Origin: Marinobacter salarius
GTDB lineage: Bacteria > Pseudomonadota > Gammaproteobacteria > Pseudomonadales > Oleiphilaceae
NCBI RefSeq assembly: GCF_032922745.1
Contig: NZ_CP136693.1
Coordinates: 2,046,001 to 2,110,000 of the forward strand
Length of the DNA stretch: 64,000 nt
Direction of reading: 5' to 3'
Of this stretch, positions 16,424 to 24,540 are shown one piece after another. Numbering within the stretch: the stretch's first letter is position 1; the number at the start of each line of letters is the position of its first letter. Below the pieces are notes generated by a model. The model worked only from the letters and a program-made list of their open reading frames with translations, was not told the DNA's origin and did not search any database. The translations under genes were made by a program, and so were the position numbers.

Positions 16424-17029
16424 ATGTCCAAGGATTACCCGATACCCGCTGGCTTTCTTGAGCGGGAGACAGAGATCAAAAAGAGTCGGTTTATTGCCCG
16501 GGTTGCGCCGGTGTCGTCCCGGGATGAGGTCAAGGCCTGGCTTGAACAGGCCCGGAACGACCACCCTGATGCCCGCCATATCTGCTGGGCTTATCAGATA
16601 GGCCGGCCCGGCGCGGCCGCTGAAGCCGCCATGAACGACGATGGCGAACCATCAGGAACGGCCGGTAAGCCCATTCTCAGTGTCATTCAGCACAAGGACC
16701 TGGGAGACGTGCTGGTGATGGTGATACGGTATTTTGGAGGTATCAAACTCGGCGCTGGCGGCCTCGTCAGGGCCTACGCAGGAGCAACCGAAGCTGTCCT
16801 TTCGGGGGTTGAAAGGGTGATTCAGCAACCCATGTCACAAGTAACGGTGACGATGACCTTCGCAGATGAGCAGCCACTCAGGCATTGGTGTGACCAAAAC
16901 GGTGCCGAGATTGGCAACGTTGGGTACAGCGCCGGTGTAACGGCTGACGTGAGCCTGGTGGAAGAGCGGAATCAGGAATTTATGGCGTTTTGCGAGAGTC
17001 GGGGTATGGGTTACCGTTTTGACAGCTAA
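16424..17029 (+). CDS. yigZ: YigZ/IMPACT-family protein
   Basis: A 201-residue protein of the UPF0029/YigZ family. It shows EIKKSRFIARVAPV, the family core DARHICWAYQIG, DDGEPSGTAGKPIL, and VMVIRYFGGIKLGAGGLVRAY, with a ferredoxin-like C-terminal fold expected. The family relates to the eukaryotic IMPACT N-terminal domain; its role in bacteria is unsettled. AGGAA about ten bases before the ATG supports this start over one six codons upstream. Confidence 0.9.
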   Translation: MSKDYPIPAGFLERETEIKKSRFIARVAPVSSRDEVKAWLEQARNDHPDARHICWAYQIGRPGAAAEAAMNDDGEPSGTAGKPILSVIQHKDLGDVLVMVIRYFGGIKLGAGGLVRAYAGATEAVLSGVERVIQQPMSQVTVTMTFADEQPLRHWCDQNGAEIGNVGYSAGVTADVSLVEERNQEFMAFCESRGMGYRFDS

Positions 17030-17107
17030 GGAACCATTTGCGAAACGCTTCGTGTCGACTGTGCGTATACTTTAATAAATGAAGTATGGAAAGAGGCAAC
17101 CAAGATT

Positions 17108-17632
17108 ATGAAAGCTATCGTTGTGTCCCTGTTTTTGATGGCCCTGACGGGCTGCGCCAGCAACGTAGTCACCGACTACGATTCCAACGCGGTCTTCGGT
17201 AACTACAGTTCCTGGGCCTTTGCACCGAAGGGCGAGGACCAGTCTTTCACCTCGCTTGATGGTGGTCGGATAGAGAGTGCGGTTGAGCGAGAGCTGAACC
17301 GAAAGGCCATGCGTAAAGTGGGCGAAAGCGAGGCGGATCTGCTTGTCACCTGGCAGGTGGTTGAGGAGGAGCGTCTCGAGCGCAGCGGTGTTGGGCTCGG
17401 TTTCGGTTTCGGCAGTGGTAACTTTGGCTGGGGGCTGTCGTCGGCTCCACCAGTGCGTGAAATCCAGGAAGGCAAGCTGGTGGTGGAGCTGGTAGACACG
17501 GAGACTGATCGTGTCGTCTGGCGCGCAGCAAGCCGGCGCTATCTGAATGAGAACCAGGCAACCGAGTCGCGGCGGGAGCTGATCGACGAGATTGTCGCGG
17601 ACATGTTCGAAAAATACCCTCCCGGGGCGTGA
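17108..17632 (+). CDS. DUF4136 family lipoprotein
   Basis: A 174-residue predicted lipoprotein: signal MKAIVVSLFLMALTGC with lipobox LTGC. The mature part has the DUF4136 features DYDSNAVFGNYSSWAF, IESAVERELNRKAMRKV, DLLVTWQVVEEER, a glycine-rich GFGFGSGNFGWG segment, and LVVELVDTETDRVVWRA. The family is common in Gram-negative envelopes but of unknown function. It lies 78 bases after yigZ with AAAGAGGC about 11 bases before the ATG. Confidence 0.85.
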   Translation: MKAIVVSLFLMALTGCASNVVTDYDSNAVFGNYSSWAFAPKGEDQSFTSLDGGRIESAVERELNRKAMRKVGESEADLLVTWQVVEEERLERSGVGLGFGFGSGNFGWGLSSAPPVREIQEGKLVVELVDTETDRVVWRAASRRYLNENQATESRRELIDEIVADMFEKYPPGA

Positions 17633-17669
17633 GTGTCTCAACAGGGCTCTTAAACAACATGAGGACGTT

Positions 17670-18023
17670 ATGAAGAATCGTTCTGGGGGACTGGTGTTCT
17701 CCACGGAACAGGGGCGTATGTGCCCGGACTGTCGCCACCCCGTTGATGAATGTGTTTGCGGGGCACCGGCTCGCCCCTCCGGTGATGGCGTTGTGCGCGT
17801 CAGTCGGGAAACCAAGGGGCGCAAAGGAAAGGGCGTTACCTTGATTACCGGTATTCCGATGGACGACAAGGAACTGAAAGCGTTCGCGAAGGTGTTGAAA
17901 GCCCGATGCGGAACCGGCGGCACGGTGAAAGAAGGCACCGTGGAGATCCAGGGTGATCAGCGAGACCTGCTGGTGCCCCTTTTGAAGGAGAAAGGTTGGA
18001 CGGTGAAACGGTCCGGTGGCTGA
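17670..18023 (+). CDS. yciH: SUI1/eIF1-like translation factor YciH
   Basis: A 117-residue protein. A zinc-ribbon-like start (MCPDCRHPVDECVC) is followed by the SUI1 core VRVSRETKGRKGKGVTLITGIP, LKALAKVLK-like KAFAKVLKARCGTGGTV, and the closing GDQRDLLVPLLKEKGWTVKR. YciH is the bacterial homologue of eIF1 and can influence start-codon discrimination. GAGGACG precedes the ATG. The Sui1 core closely follows E. coli YciH, so the call is firm. Confidence 0.92.
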   Translation: MKNRSGGLVFSTEQGRMCPDCRHPVDECVCGAPARPSGDGVVRVSRETKGRKGKGVTLITGIPMDDKELKAFAKVLKARCGTGGTVKEGTVEIQGDQRDLLVPLLKEKGWTVKRSGG

Positions 18024-18048
18024 CATTGTATACCCATATGTATACTAT
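18020..18048 (+). promoter_or_regulatory. Putative dadA promoter with overlapping GTATAC dyad
   Basis: A -35-like CTGACA (18020-18025) and -10-like TACTAT (18043-18048) are 17 bases apart. The spacer holds GTATAC (18028-18033) and GTATAC (18040-18045), a perfect inverted repeat with a six-base gap. A dyad inside the spacer is where a repressor would block the promoter. GntR/FadR-type regulators favour GTATAC-like sites, but no regulator is encoded nearby. Confidence 0.45.
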
Positions 18049-18083
18049 GTAGCGTTCTGAACTTGTTCAACCGGAGAAAATGG

Positions 18084-19337
18084 ATGCACGTACTGGTGCT
18101 GGGTGCAGGTGTTGTTGGTGTTACAAGCGCATGGTTCCTGAGGCAGCAGGGATATGACGTGACGGTAGTGGACCGGCAAAATCAGGCAGGCACCGAAACC
18201 AGTTATGCCAACGGCGGCCAGATATCGGTATCCCACGCCGAGCCCTGGGCCAATCCTTCTGCCCCCTTGAAGCTACTTAAATGGCTGGTCCGGTCCGATG
18301 CACCGCTGCTTTTTCGTCCCCGCCTGGACCCGGTCCAGTGGCGCTGGGCGATGGCTTTCCTGAAGCAGTGCACGGCTTCCCGGGCGGCTTACAACCTTCG
18401 GCAGATCGTGAATCTGGGGATCTACAGCCGCGCTCATTTACAAGCGTTGCGCCAGGACATCGGCATTGAATACGACCACCTCGAGAGAGGCATCCTGCAT
18501 TTCTACACCAATCCTGAGGAATTCGAATCGGCCCTGAGGCCGGCCCGCATGATGCGAGAACTGGGGTGTGATCGTCAGGTGATTGACACCAACAGGGCCG
18601 TCGAACTGGAACCCGCCCTGGCTCCAGTTAAAGAACGGATTGCCGGCGCCACGTACACCGCGGAAGATGAATCCGGTGATGCCCGTCGATTCACTCAGTC
18701 CCTGGCGAAAAAGGCTGAGGAAGCCGGTGTGGAGTTCCTCTACAACAGCGAGATCCTGGGGTTCGAGAACACCCAGGATCGTGTTCTCGGAGTCAATGTT
18801 ATACGTGAAGGTCGCCACCAGATCCTTCGTGCCGACAACTACGTGCTGTGCCTGGGTAGCTTCAGCGCTATCCTGGCTCGAAAACTGGGCCTGACTCTGA
18901 ACATTTACCCAGCGAAAGGCTACTCCATTACGGTGCCGGTGAAGAGTGAGGCCGCTGCCTTCAACGTCAGCCTTACCGACGATGAATACAAGCTGGTGTA
19001 CTCAAGACTGGGCGACCGCATACGGGTCGCAGGCACCGCGGAACTGAGCGGCTACAACCGGGCACTGAACCTGACCCGCTGCCGAACGATCGTCCGGCGC
19101 ACCGCAGAGTTGATGCCCGATGCGGGGCACTGGGAAAGGGCCGAGTTCTGGGCCGGATTGCGCCCGGCGACCCCCTCCAATGTGCCCTACATCGGAAAGA
19201 GCCACTTCGGCAACCTCTACCTGAACACCGGCCACGGCACGTTGGGGTGGACACATTCCTGTGGTTCCGGGGCCGCTTTGGCGGACATTGTGGCTGGTCG
19301 CACCCCCGATGTGGATTTTGCGTTTACCGGGCTTTAG
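18084..19337 (+). CDS. dadA: D-amino acid dehydrogenase, DadA-like
   Basis: A 417-residue FAD flavoprotein oxidising D-amino acids to keto acids. The dinucleotide-binding motif GAGVVGVTSAW is at the N terminus, and TSYANGGQISVSHAEPW is characteristic of DadA. GLRPATPSNVPYIG and TGHGTLGWTHSCGSG mark the C-terminal FAD contacts. Length is close to E. coli DadA (432). The GGAGA ribosome site and the ATG at MHVLVLG fix the start. It overlaps the convergent ligase gene by four bases. No alanine racemase gene is adjacent, unlike many dadAX operons. Confidence 0.92.
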   Translation: MHVLVLGAGVVGVTSAWFLRQQGYDVTVVDRQNQAGTETSYANGGQISVSHAEPWANPSAPLKLLKWLVRSDAPLLFRPRLDPVQWRWAMAFLKQCTASRAAYNLRQIVNLGIYSRAHLQALRQDIGIEYDHLERGILHFYTNPEEFESALRPARMMRELGCDRQVIDTNRAVELEPALAPVKERIAGATYTAEDESGDARRFTQSLAKKAEEAGVEFLYNSEILGFENTQDRVLGVNVIREGRHQILRADNYVLCLGSFSAILARKLGLTLNIYPAKGYSITVPVKSEAAAFNVSLTDDEYKLVYSRLGDRIRVAGTAELSGYNRALNLTRCRTIVRRTAELMPDAGHWERAEFWAGLRPATPSNVPYIGKSHFGNLYLNTGHGTLGWTHSCGSGAALADIVAGRTPDVDFAFTGL

Positions 19338-20983
19338 TGTTCCTGCAACTGATCCCGAATCAGTTTCTTGTTGATCTTGCCAACGCTGGTTTTCGGTATG
19401 TCGTCGACGAAATCAATCTGGTTCGGAATGGCCCACTTATTGATCTCACCGGAATCCACGAACTGCTTCAGGTGGTTCTGGATATCGTCCAATGACGCTT
19501 CCTCTCCCGGCTTCAGGGTAACCAGTGCGTGGGGCCGTTCGCCCCATTTCTCGTCGGGCACACCCACCACCGCTGCACCGGCGACGGCTGGATGCTGACT
19601 GATCAGGTTTTCCAGATCCAGGGAGGACAGCCATTCACCGCCGGTTTTGATGACATCTTTGATGCGGTCCTTGATCAACAGTGTGTTGTCTGTTTCCAGG
19701 CTTGCCACGTCACCCGTGTGCAGCCAGCCACCTTGCCAGAGCTCCTCGCCTTTCTCCGGCTCCTTGAAGTAACTCTGGGTCAGCCACGGTGCCCGGGCAA
19801 CCACTTCGCCCTTGGCCTCGCCGTCGTGGGGGACCGGTTCGCCCTCCGGATTCACGATTTCCAGTTCCACCATGGGCACGGCAATACCGGTCTTGATGCG
19901 CTTGGAGGTCTGCTGCTCCAGGGGCAGTTCCAGATCCTCTGCTGTCAGGTGAGTGGTGCTGAGAAGCGGGCAGGTTTCCGACATGCCATACCCCGTATAC
20001 ATGGATACGCCCAGCTTCGCCCCGGCGTCACATAGGCCGCGCGTAAGGGCGCTGCCACCGATCAGTACGTGCCAGTTGCTGAGGTCGGCCGTCTTGATGG
20101 ATTCGGTTGCCATCATCATCTGCATGACCGTCGGCACACAGTGGGAGAAGGTCACCTTGTGCTCCTTGAGGAGGTCTACCAGCAGTTCCGGTTCATAGCG
20201 TCCGGGGTAGACCTGTTTTATGCCCAACATGGTGGCCGCGTAGGGCACGCCCCAGGCGTGTACATGGAACATGGGGGTCACGGGCATGTAAACGGACGAG
20301 GACCTCAGTAGCGGCATCTCATCATACGCAGACAAAGAGCCGGTCATGGCCAGCGTATGGAGAACGAGCTGGCGGTGACTGAAGAAAACACCCTTTGGAT
20401 TCCCGGTGGTGCCGGTGGTGTAGAAGGTGGTGGCAATGCTGTTTTCGTCGAAGTCCGGGAAGTCGAACGTTGTACCGGCCTTGGCAAGCAGTTGTTCGTA
20501 TTCGCCGAGTGATGGCAGTGATGTGGTTTTCGCTTGTGCCTCGTCACTCAGTTGGATGTAGTGTTTGACCGTTTTAATCTCGTCCTTCACGCCTTCCAGA
20601 ATGGGCAGGAAGTCGTCGTGTACCATCACCATGTCGTCTTCAGCGTGATTCATGGTGTAGACGATCTGCTCGGGCGACAGGCGTACGTTCACCGTATGCA
20701 GCACGGCGCCAATCATCGGGATGGCGAAGAAGCATTCCAGGTATCGGGGCGTATCCCAGTCCATCACTGCGACAGTATCACCCGGTTTGACACCTGCGTC
20801 GGTGAGGGCGTTGGCCAGTCGGTTGATACGTTCAACCAGGTCGGTATAGGTGTACTTGCTGCGGTTGGCGTAAACGATTTCCTGGTCGGGAGAGTACCGG
20901 GGACCGGAAAGAAGCAGTTGCTTGATCAGCAGTGGGTACTGGTGGGCGTTGTCTGCCGGCTTCAGGGTACGGGTCTGTGCCAT
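19334..20983 (-). CDS. Fatty acyl-CoA ligase, AlkK-like (AMP-forming)
   Basis: A 549-residue member of the AMP-binding (ANL) superfamily, resembling medium-chain acyl-CoA ligases such as AlkK of alkane degraders. The ATP loop is TFYTTGTTGNPKG (about residue 190), followed by GYGMSETCP, WLHTGDVA, and the C-terminal hinge DRIKDVIKTGGEW with catalytic Lys in TSVGKINKK. It activates fatty acids to acyl-CoA for beta-oxidation or lipid synthesis. Chain-length preference is inferred, not shown. It converges on dadA. Confidence 0.88.
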   Translation of the reverse strand: MAQTRTLKPADNAHQYPLLIKQLLLSGPRYSPDQEIVYANRSKYTYTDLVERINRLANALTDAGVKPGDTVAVMDWDTPRYLECFFAIPMIGAVLHTVNVRLSPEQIVYTMNHAEDDMVMVHDDFLPILEGVKDEIKTVKHYIQLSDEAQAKTTSLPSLGEYEQLLAKAGTTFDFPDFDENSIATTFYTTGTTGNPKGVFFSHRQLVLHTLAMTGSLSAYDEMPLLRSSSVYMPVTPMFHVHAWGVPYAATMLGIKQVYPGRYEPELLVDLLKEHKVTFSHCVPTVMQMMMATESIKTADLSNWHVLIGGSALTRGLCDAGAKLGVSMYTGYGMSETCPLLSTTHLTAEDLELPLEQQTSKRIKTGIAVPMVELEIVNPEGEPVPHDGEAKGEVVARAPWLTQSYFKEPEKGEELWQGGWLHTGDVASLETDNTLLIKDRIKDVIKTGGEWLSSLDLENLISQHPAVAGAAVVGVPDEKWGERPHALVTLKPGEEASLDDIQNHLKQFVDSGEINKWAIPNQIDFVDDIPKTSVGKINKKLIRDQLQEH

Positions 20984-21068
20984 GATTCGGTGCCTCTCTC
21001 AATTGTTTAATTTATAACGAGAAGAGGGGTAAATCTGACACAGTTTATGGCCTGCGGAAACCTTTGGG

Positions 21069-21136
21069 TCATAAAAAAGCGCAGATCAGGCGTGGCGGGG
21101 TTCAAATGGCCCGTTGGTCCCGGTCTGCGCTCTCGA
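21069..21136 (-). terminator. Rho-independent-like terminator after ppnP
   Basis: On the minus strand GCGCAGACC pairs with GATCTGCGC around a loop of roughly 30-40 bases and is followed by TTTTTT. The loop is long for a standard terminator but the U-tract is good. Confidence 0.5.
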
Positions 21137-21168
21137 GGGGGTGTTCGCGAGAGGTTATTCGCGAGAAA

Positions 21169-21450
21169 TTATTCGTAGGTGCAGAGGTAGGCGGTGTCTA
21201 CGTCGGTCCGGGCCTTGAAGCTGGCCTGTCCCGCCACTTCAAAAAACTCGCCGGAACCATAGGTCATCCATTCTTCCATGCCGGGCAGGAGAACGGTCAA
21301 TACGCCGCTGATCACCGTCATGGTTTCCTTCTTGCTGGTGCCAAACTCATACTCGCCCGGGCTGATTACCCCCACGGTAGCCGGCAGGCTGGAGGTCTGG
21401 AAGGCAATGGATTTGGCCTTGCCGTCAAAATACTCGTTTACTTTCAGCAT
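21169..21450 (-). CDS. ppnP: Pyrimidine/purine nucleoside phosphorylase PpnP
   Basis: A 93-residue cupin-fold protein matching E. coli YaiE/PpnP in length and sequence: MLKVNEYFDGKAKSIAF, GVISPGEYEFGTSKKETMTVISG, and FFEVAGQASF. It cleaves nucleosides with phosphate to the base and (deoxy)ribose 1-phosphate. GAGGAGCG precedes the ATG. It lies downstream of the mrp operon on the same strand but has its own promoter-like signal in the spacer. A minus-strand terminator follows. Confidence 0.92.
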   Translation of the reverse strand: MLKVNEYFDGKAKSIAFQTSSLPATVGVISPGEYEFGTSKKETMTVISGVLTVLLPGMEEWMTYGSGEFFEVAGQASFKARTDVDTAYLCTYE

Positions 21451-21480
21451 GGGATACGCTCCTCGAAATTGTGGGAGCCC

Positions 21481-21508
21481 ACTATACGGGAAATTTGTGC
21501 AACTCCAA
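21481..21508 (-). promoter_or_regulatory. Putative ppnP promoter and hairpin in the mnhG-ppnP spacer
   Basis: On the minus strand TTGGAG and TATAGT are separated by 16 bases. They overlap a hairpin formed by GGAAAATTTGT and its near complement ACAAATTTCC (21489-21521). The hairpin could end mrp transcription or modulate ppnP. Confidence 0.35.
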
Positions 21509-21522
21509 TGACAAATTTTCCG

Positions 21523-21855
21523 TTACTGATCCCAGGTATTCCCTCGAGTATTTTCAACGGTAGGTACTTTGATATGCATGGCTGCCTTGGCCATTATGTT
21601 GGCGCTCACCGGCGCGGTCAGGAAAAGGAACACGGTGATGAGCACTTCGGTAATGCCCACGCCTTCCCCCTTACTGCTGAAGTAGATGACTGAGCTCAGC
21701 ACGATGGCGCCCACACCCACGGTGGTGGCCTTCGTTGGGCCGTGCAGACGCGTGTAGAAATCAGGTAGCCGCGCCAGGCCAATGGCGCCGACCAGGGTGA
21801 AAAAACCACCGATGAGCAGTAATAGTGCAACGGCGTATTCGGCAATGGGATTCAT
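21523..21855 (-). CDS. mnhG: Mrp-type Na+/H+ antiporter subunit G
   Basis: A 110-residue inner-membrane subunit with three hydrophobic helices. It shows the MnhG/MrpG/PhaG core LLLIGGFFTLVGAIGLARLPDFYTRLHGPTKATT and APVSANIMAKAAM. MrpG is an accessory subunit of the multi-subunit antiporter that exports Na+ and supports pH homeostasis. It is the last gene of the operon, 39 bases after mnhF. Confidence 0.92.
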   Translation of the reverse strand: MNPIAEYAVALLLLIGGFFTLVGAIGLARLPDFYTRLHGPTKATTVGVGAIVLSSVIYFSSKGEGVGITEVLITVFLFLTAPVSANIMAKAAMHIKVPTVENTRGNTWDQ

Positions 21856-21894
21856 AACAGGAAACCTCTGGTCACTGGGTGCTTACCTTGTTTG

Positions 21895-22164
21895 TTATTC
21901 AATCACGCTGCCGCGCTTCAGATATTTGGCCATCGCCACGGTACCAACGAAGCCCATCACGGCGATCAGCAGTGCGGCTTCAAGGTACAGGCGTGTGCTC
22001 AACGTTATTCCGAGCAAGACAATCAGCGCGATAGCGTTGATGTACAGGGTGTCCAGCGCGAGTACCCGATCCGGTGCATCCGGCCCTTTGACCAGTCGAT
22101 AGACGTTCAGCACCGTTGCCAGGACAACCATGGCAATGGTGATGTACAGCGCGATGGTAATCAT
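21895..22164 (-). CDS. mnhF: Mrp-type Na+/H+ antiporter subunit F
   Basis: An 89-residue protein with three transmembrane helices, matching MnhF: VLNVYRLVKGPDAPDRVLALDTLYINAIAL followed by EAALLIAVMGFVGTVAMAKYL. It overlaps mnhE by four bases. MrpF is required for complex function in other bacteria. Confidence 0.92.
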   Translation of the reverse strand: MITIALYITIAMVVLATVLNVYRLVKGPDAPDRVLALDTLYINAIALIVLLGITLSTRLYLEAALLIAVMGFVGTVAMAKYLKRGSVIE

Positions 22165-22649
22165 TGAAACATCTCCTTCAGGCGTGCCTCGTAGCGGGTA
22201 CGAATCGCGTTGATCACCTCTTCGTCGCTCTCGGCGTCAAGGGCGTGGATCAGCAGCAACGTTCTGTCGTCACTGACATCGGCGCTGACGGTTCCCGGTG
22301 TCAGGGAAATGGTGCTGGCCAGCATGGAAATGGCCAGGGGATGCGTCAGCTCCAGGGGATAGGACACCAGTATCGGTTTGGGTTCACGGCCGCTGAGTAT
22401 CAGGCGGGCGACGGAAACGCTGGCAACCAGAATATCGTAGAGGACAATGACCAGATACGGCGGCAGCTTCCAGGGACGCGCGAAGAAGGGAGGGTCCGGC
22501 CAAAAGCCACGGGTCAATTGCGGGATCATCCAGGCCAGAACCAGCCCCAGGACAACGCTGGCGCCAGAAACGCCGTCACTGAGGAACTGCCAAATGGCAA
22601 ATAGAATGAGGCTGAGGTATGGCTGCGGAAAGCTCAGGCGGTCAAGCAT
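22161..22649 (-). CDS. mnhE: Mrp-type Na+/H+ antiporter subunit E
   Basis: A 162-residue subunit with two or three N-terminal hydrophobic helices and a soluble C-terminal part. Family features include LTHPLAISMLASTISLTPGTVSADV and LLIHALDAESDEEV. It overlaps its neighbours on both sides by one and four bases, as in other mrp operons. Confidence 0.9.
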   Translation of the reverse strand: MLDRLSFPQPYLSLILFAIWQFLSDGVSGASVVLGLVLAWMIPQLTRGFWPDPPFFARPWKLPPYLVIVLYDILVASVSVARLILSGREPKPILVSYPLELTHPLAISMLASTISLTPGTVSADVSDDRTLLLIHALDAESDEEVINAIRTRYEARLKEMFQ

Positions 22650-24166
22650 TACTTCTCCTCCCCAACCATGGGTGTGCCCAGGATCTCGGTGTAGGCGCTG
22701 GTGTCATGGAGCTGTGCTGCCGTATCTTCGGCGTAGCGGCTGATTGGACCGGCCAGGATGACGATCACGATACTCAGCGAAATCAACGCGCTCGCCGAAA
22801 CAGACAGGGATGGGGTCAGTTTTTGAGGTTCTTCAATATGACCTTCCACATTGCGCCAGAACACGATACTACCTGCGCGGCTGTAGGCGATCAGTGTGAA
22901 AAAGCTGCCAATCAGCACCACGCTCCAAAGCCAGGCAACATCCGACTCGGTCACCGCTGACTTGAGAATCAGTAGCTTGGCAAAAAAACCACTGAGTGGG
23001 GGCAGGCCTGCGGCAGCCACAGCCCCCATCAGGAATAGCACACTCAGGAACGTGCGGTTGGGGATCCGTGGCGCAGTGACAATTTTGTCCTGGGCACTGC
23101 CACGTTGACCATCAACGAGATCGGCCACCAGGAATAAGCCACCGACCACCCAGGTCGTGTTGAGCAGGTAGAAAAGTGCGGCGGACGTGCCGGCTACCGT
23201 GCCAAACGAGATCGCGGCAAGCAGCGTCCCTACCGAGATAATCACCTGCCAGGCAACCAGCTTCCTCAGGCTCGCGGCACCCAGGGCCCCGATGACGCCC
23301 ATGGTCAGGGTGATCAGTGCCAATGGGAAAAGCCAATCCATACCCAGGCCCGCCAGCTCACCTGCCTGGTTGCCAAAGATCAGCGTAAAGACGCGGATAA
23401 TGGCGTAGATACCCACCTTGGTCATGACCGCAAACAAGGCTGCGACCGGCGCTGTGGCGTTGGAATAGGCTCCGGGTAGCCAGAAGCACAGGGGCAGGAT
23501 GGCAGCCTTCAGGCCGAAAACCACCAGCAACATCATGCCACCAGCTTTCACCAGGGGAAGGTTCTCTTCGGCCACCTGCGGAATCTTGACCGCCAGGTCT
23601 GCCATGTTGAGCGTTCCCGTTACGCTGTAAATCATGCCGACGGCGATCAGGAAGACGGCGGAGCCTGCGAGATTCAATACCACATAATGCAGGCCGGGAA
23701 CGGTCCGGCTGGTGCCTTCACCGTGCATCAGCAAGCCATAGGAGGCAATCAGCAGGACCTCGAACGCAACAAAGAGGTTGAACAGGTCTCCGGTCAGGAA
23801 AGCGATGTTCAGGCCAAGTAGCTGGAAAAGGAACAATCCGTGGAACTGACGGCTGCTCTCATCGGTGCCACCGATCGCATAGATGTGACAGAACAGCGCC
23901 AGTACGGCCGTCATGACGAGCATCAGTGCCGCAAGCCTGTCCAGCACCAGTACGATACCGAACGGCGGTTGCCAGTTGCCAAACGCATAGAGGCGATAGC
24001 TGCCGTCGTCGGCGAGAACAAGAAGGACGATTGCGGCCACCAGCATCAGCACCGTGGTGGCAATGGCGAGCGTCCGCCTCAAAGTGATGGGCGCGTACCC
24101 CATAAAAGCCTGCAATATGCCGCCGATCAGCGGAATCAGTATGGGAGCAGTCAGCCAGTGGTTCAT
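22649..24166 (-). CDS. mnhD: Mrp-type Na+/H+ antiporter subunit D
   Basis: A 505-residue protein with about 14 helices, related to the proton-pumping subunits ND2/ND4/ND5 of complex I. Landmarks are the FVAFEVLLIASYGLL helix with a conserved Glu, the KAAILPLCFWLPGAYSNATAPVAAL Lys-containing segment, and GALGAASLRKLVAWQVIISVG. Together with MrpA it forms the likely ion-translocating pair. It overlaps mnhC by ATGA and mnhE by one base. Confidence 0.93.
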   Translation of the reverse strand: MNHWLTAPILIPLIGGILQAFMGYAPITLRRTLAIATTVLMLVAAIVLLVLADDGSYRLYAFGNWQPPFGIVLVLDRLAALMLVMTAVLALFCHIYAIGGTDESSRQFHGLFLFQLLGLNIAFLTGDLFNLFVAFEVLLIASYGLLMHGEGTSRTVPGLHYVVLNLAGSAVFLIAVGMIYSVTGTLNMADLAVKIPQVAEENLPLVKAGGMMLLVVFGLKAAILPLCFWLPGAYSNATAPVAALFAVMTKVGIYAIIRVFTLIFGNQAGELAGLGMDWLFPLALITLTMGVIGALGAASLRKLVAWQVIISVGTLLAAISFGTVAGTSAALFYLLNTTWVVGGLFLVADLVDGQRGSAQDKIVTAPRIPNRTFLSVLFLMGAVAAAGLPPLSGFFAKLLILKSAVTESDVAWLWSVVLIGSFFTLIAYSRAGSIVFWRNVEGHIEEPQKLTPSLSVSASALISLSIVIVILAGPISRYAEDTAAQLHDTSAYTEILGTPMVGEEK

Positions 24167-24540
24167 GTGTTGATGCCCTCCTGCTCCTGCTCCTGCTCTT
24201 GCGGAGTGCGGTCCTGTTCCGGAACACGACCGTTGACATGGTCGTCGTTGTTGTCGGCAAGGCTGCGCAAGGACAGCACAACAACGAAGGCGGTCATGGC
24301 GAAACCGATCACAATGGCGGTCAGCACCAGTGCCTGGGGCAGGGGGTCGGAATAGGTTTCCGCGCTGCCGATGATGGGCTGGCCACCGGTCGCCAGCCGT
24401 CCCGACGAGAACAGGAACAGGTTAACGCCATACGACAGCATGGTCAGGCCCACCACAACGGGAAAGGTGCGGGCTCTGAGCATCAGGTAAACCCCGGAGG
24501 CTGTCAAAGCCCCGATGACCACCGCGAATGCAAGCTCCAT
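24163..24540 (-). CDS. mnhC: Mrp-type Na+/H+ antiporter subunit C
   Basis: A 125-residue NuoK-like subunit with three helices: ASGVYLMLRARTFPVVVGLTMLSYGVNLFLF, DPLPQALVLTAIVIGFAMTAFVVVL. The C-terminal tail is long and acidic (repeated EQEQEQEG), which is unusual for the small subunit. It overlaps mnhAB and mnhD. Confidence 0.92.
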   Translation of the reverse strand: MELAFAVVIGALTASGVYLMLRARTFPVVVGLTMLSYGVNLFLFSSGRLATGGQPIIGSAETYSDPLPQALVLTAIVIGFAMTAFVVVLSLRSLADNNDDHVNGRVPEQDRTPQEQEQEQEGINT

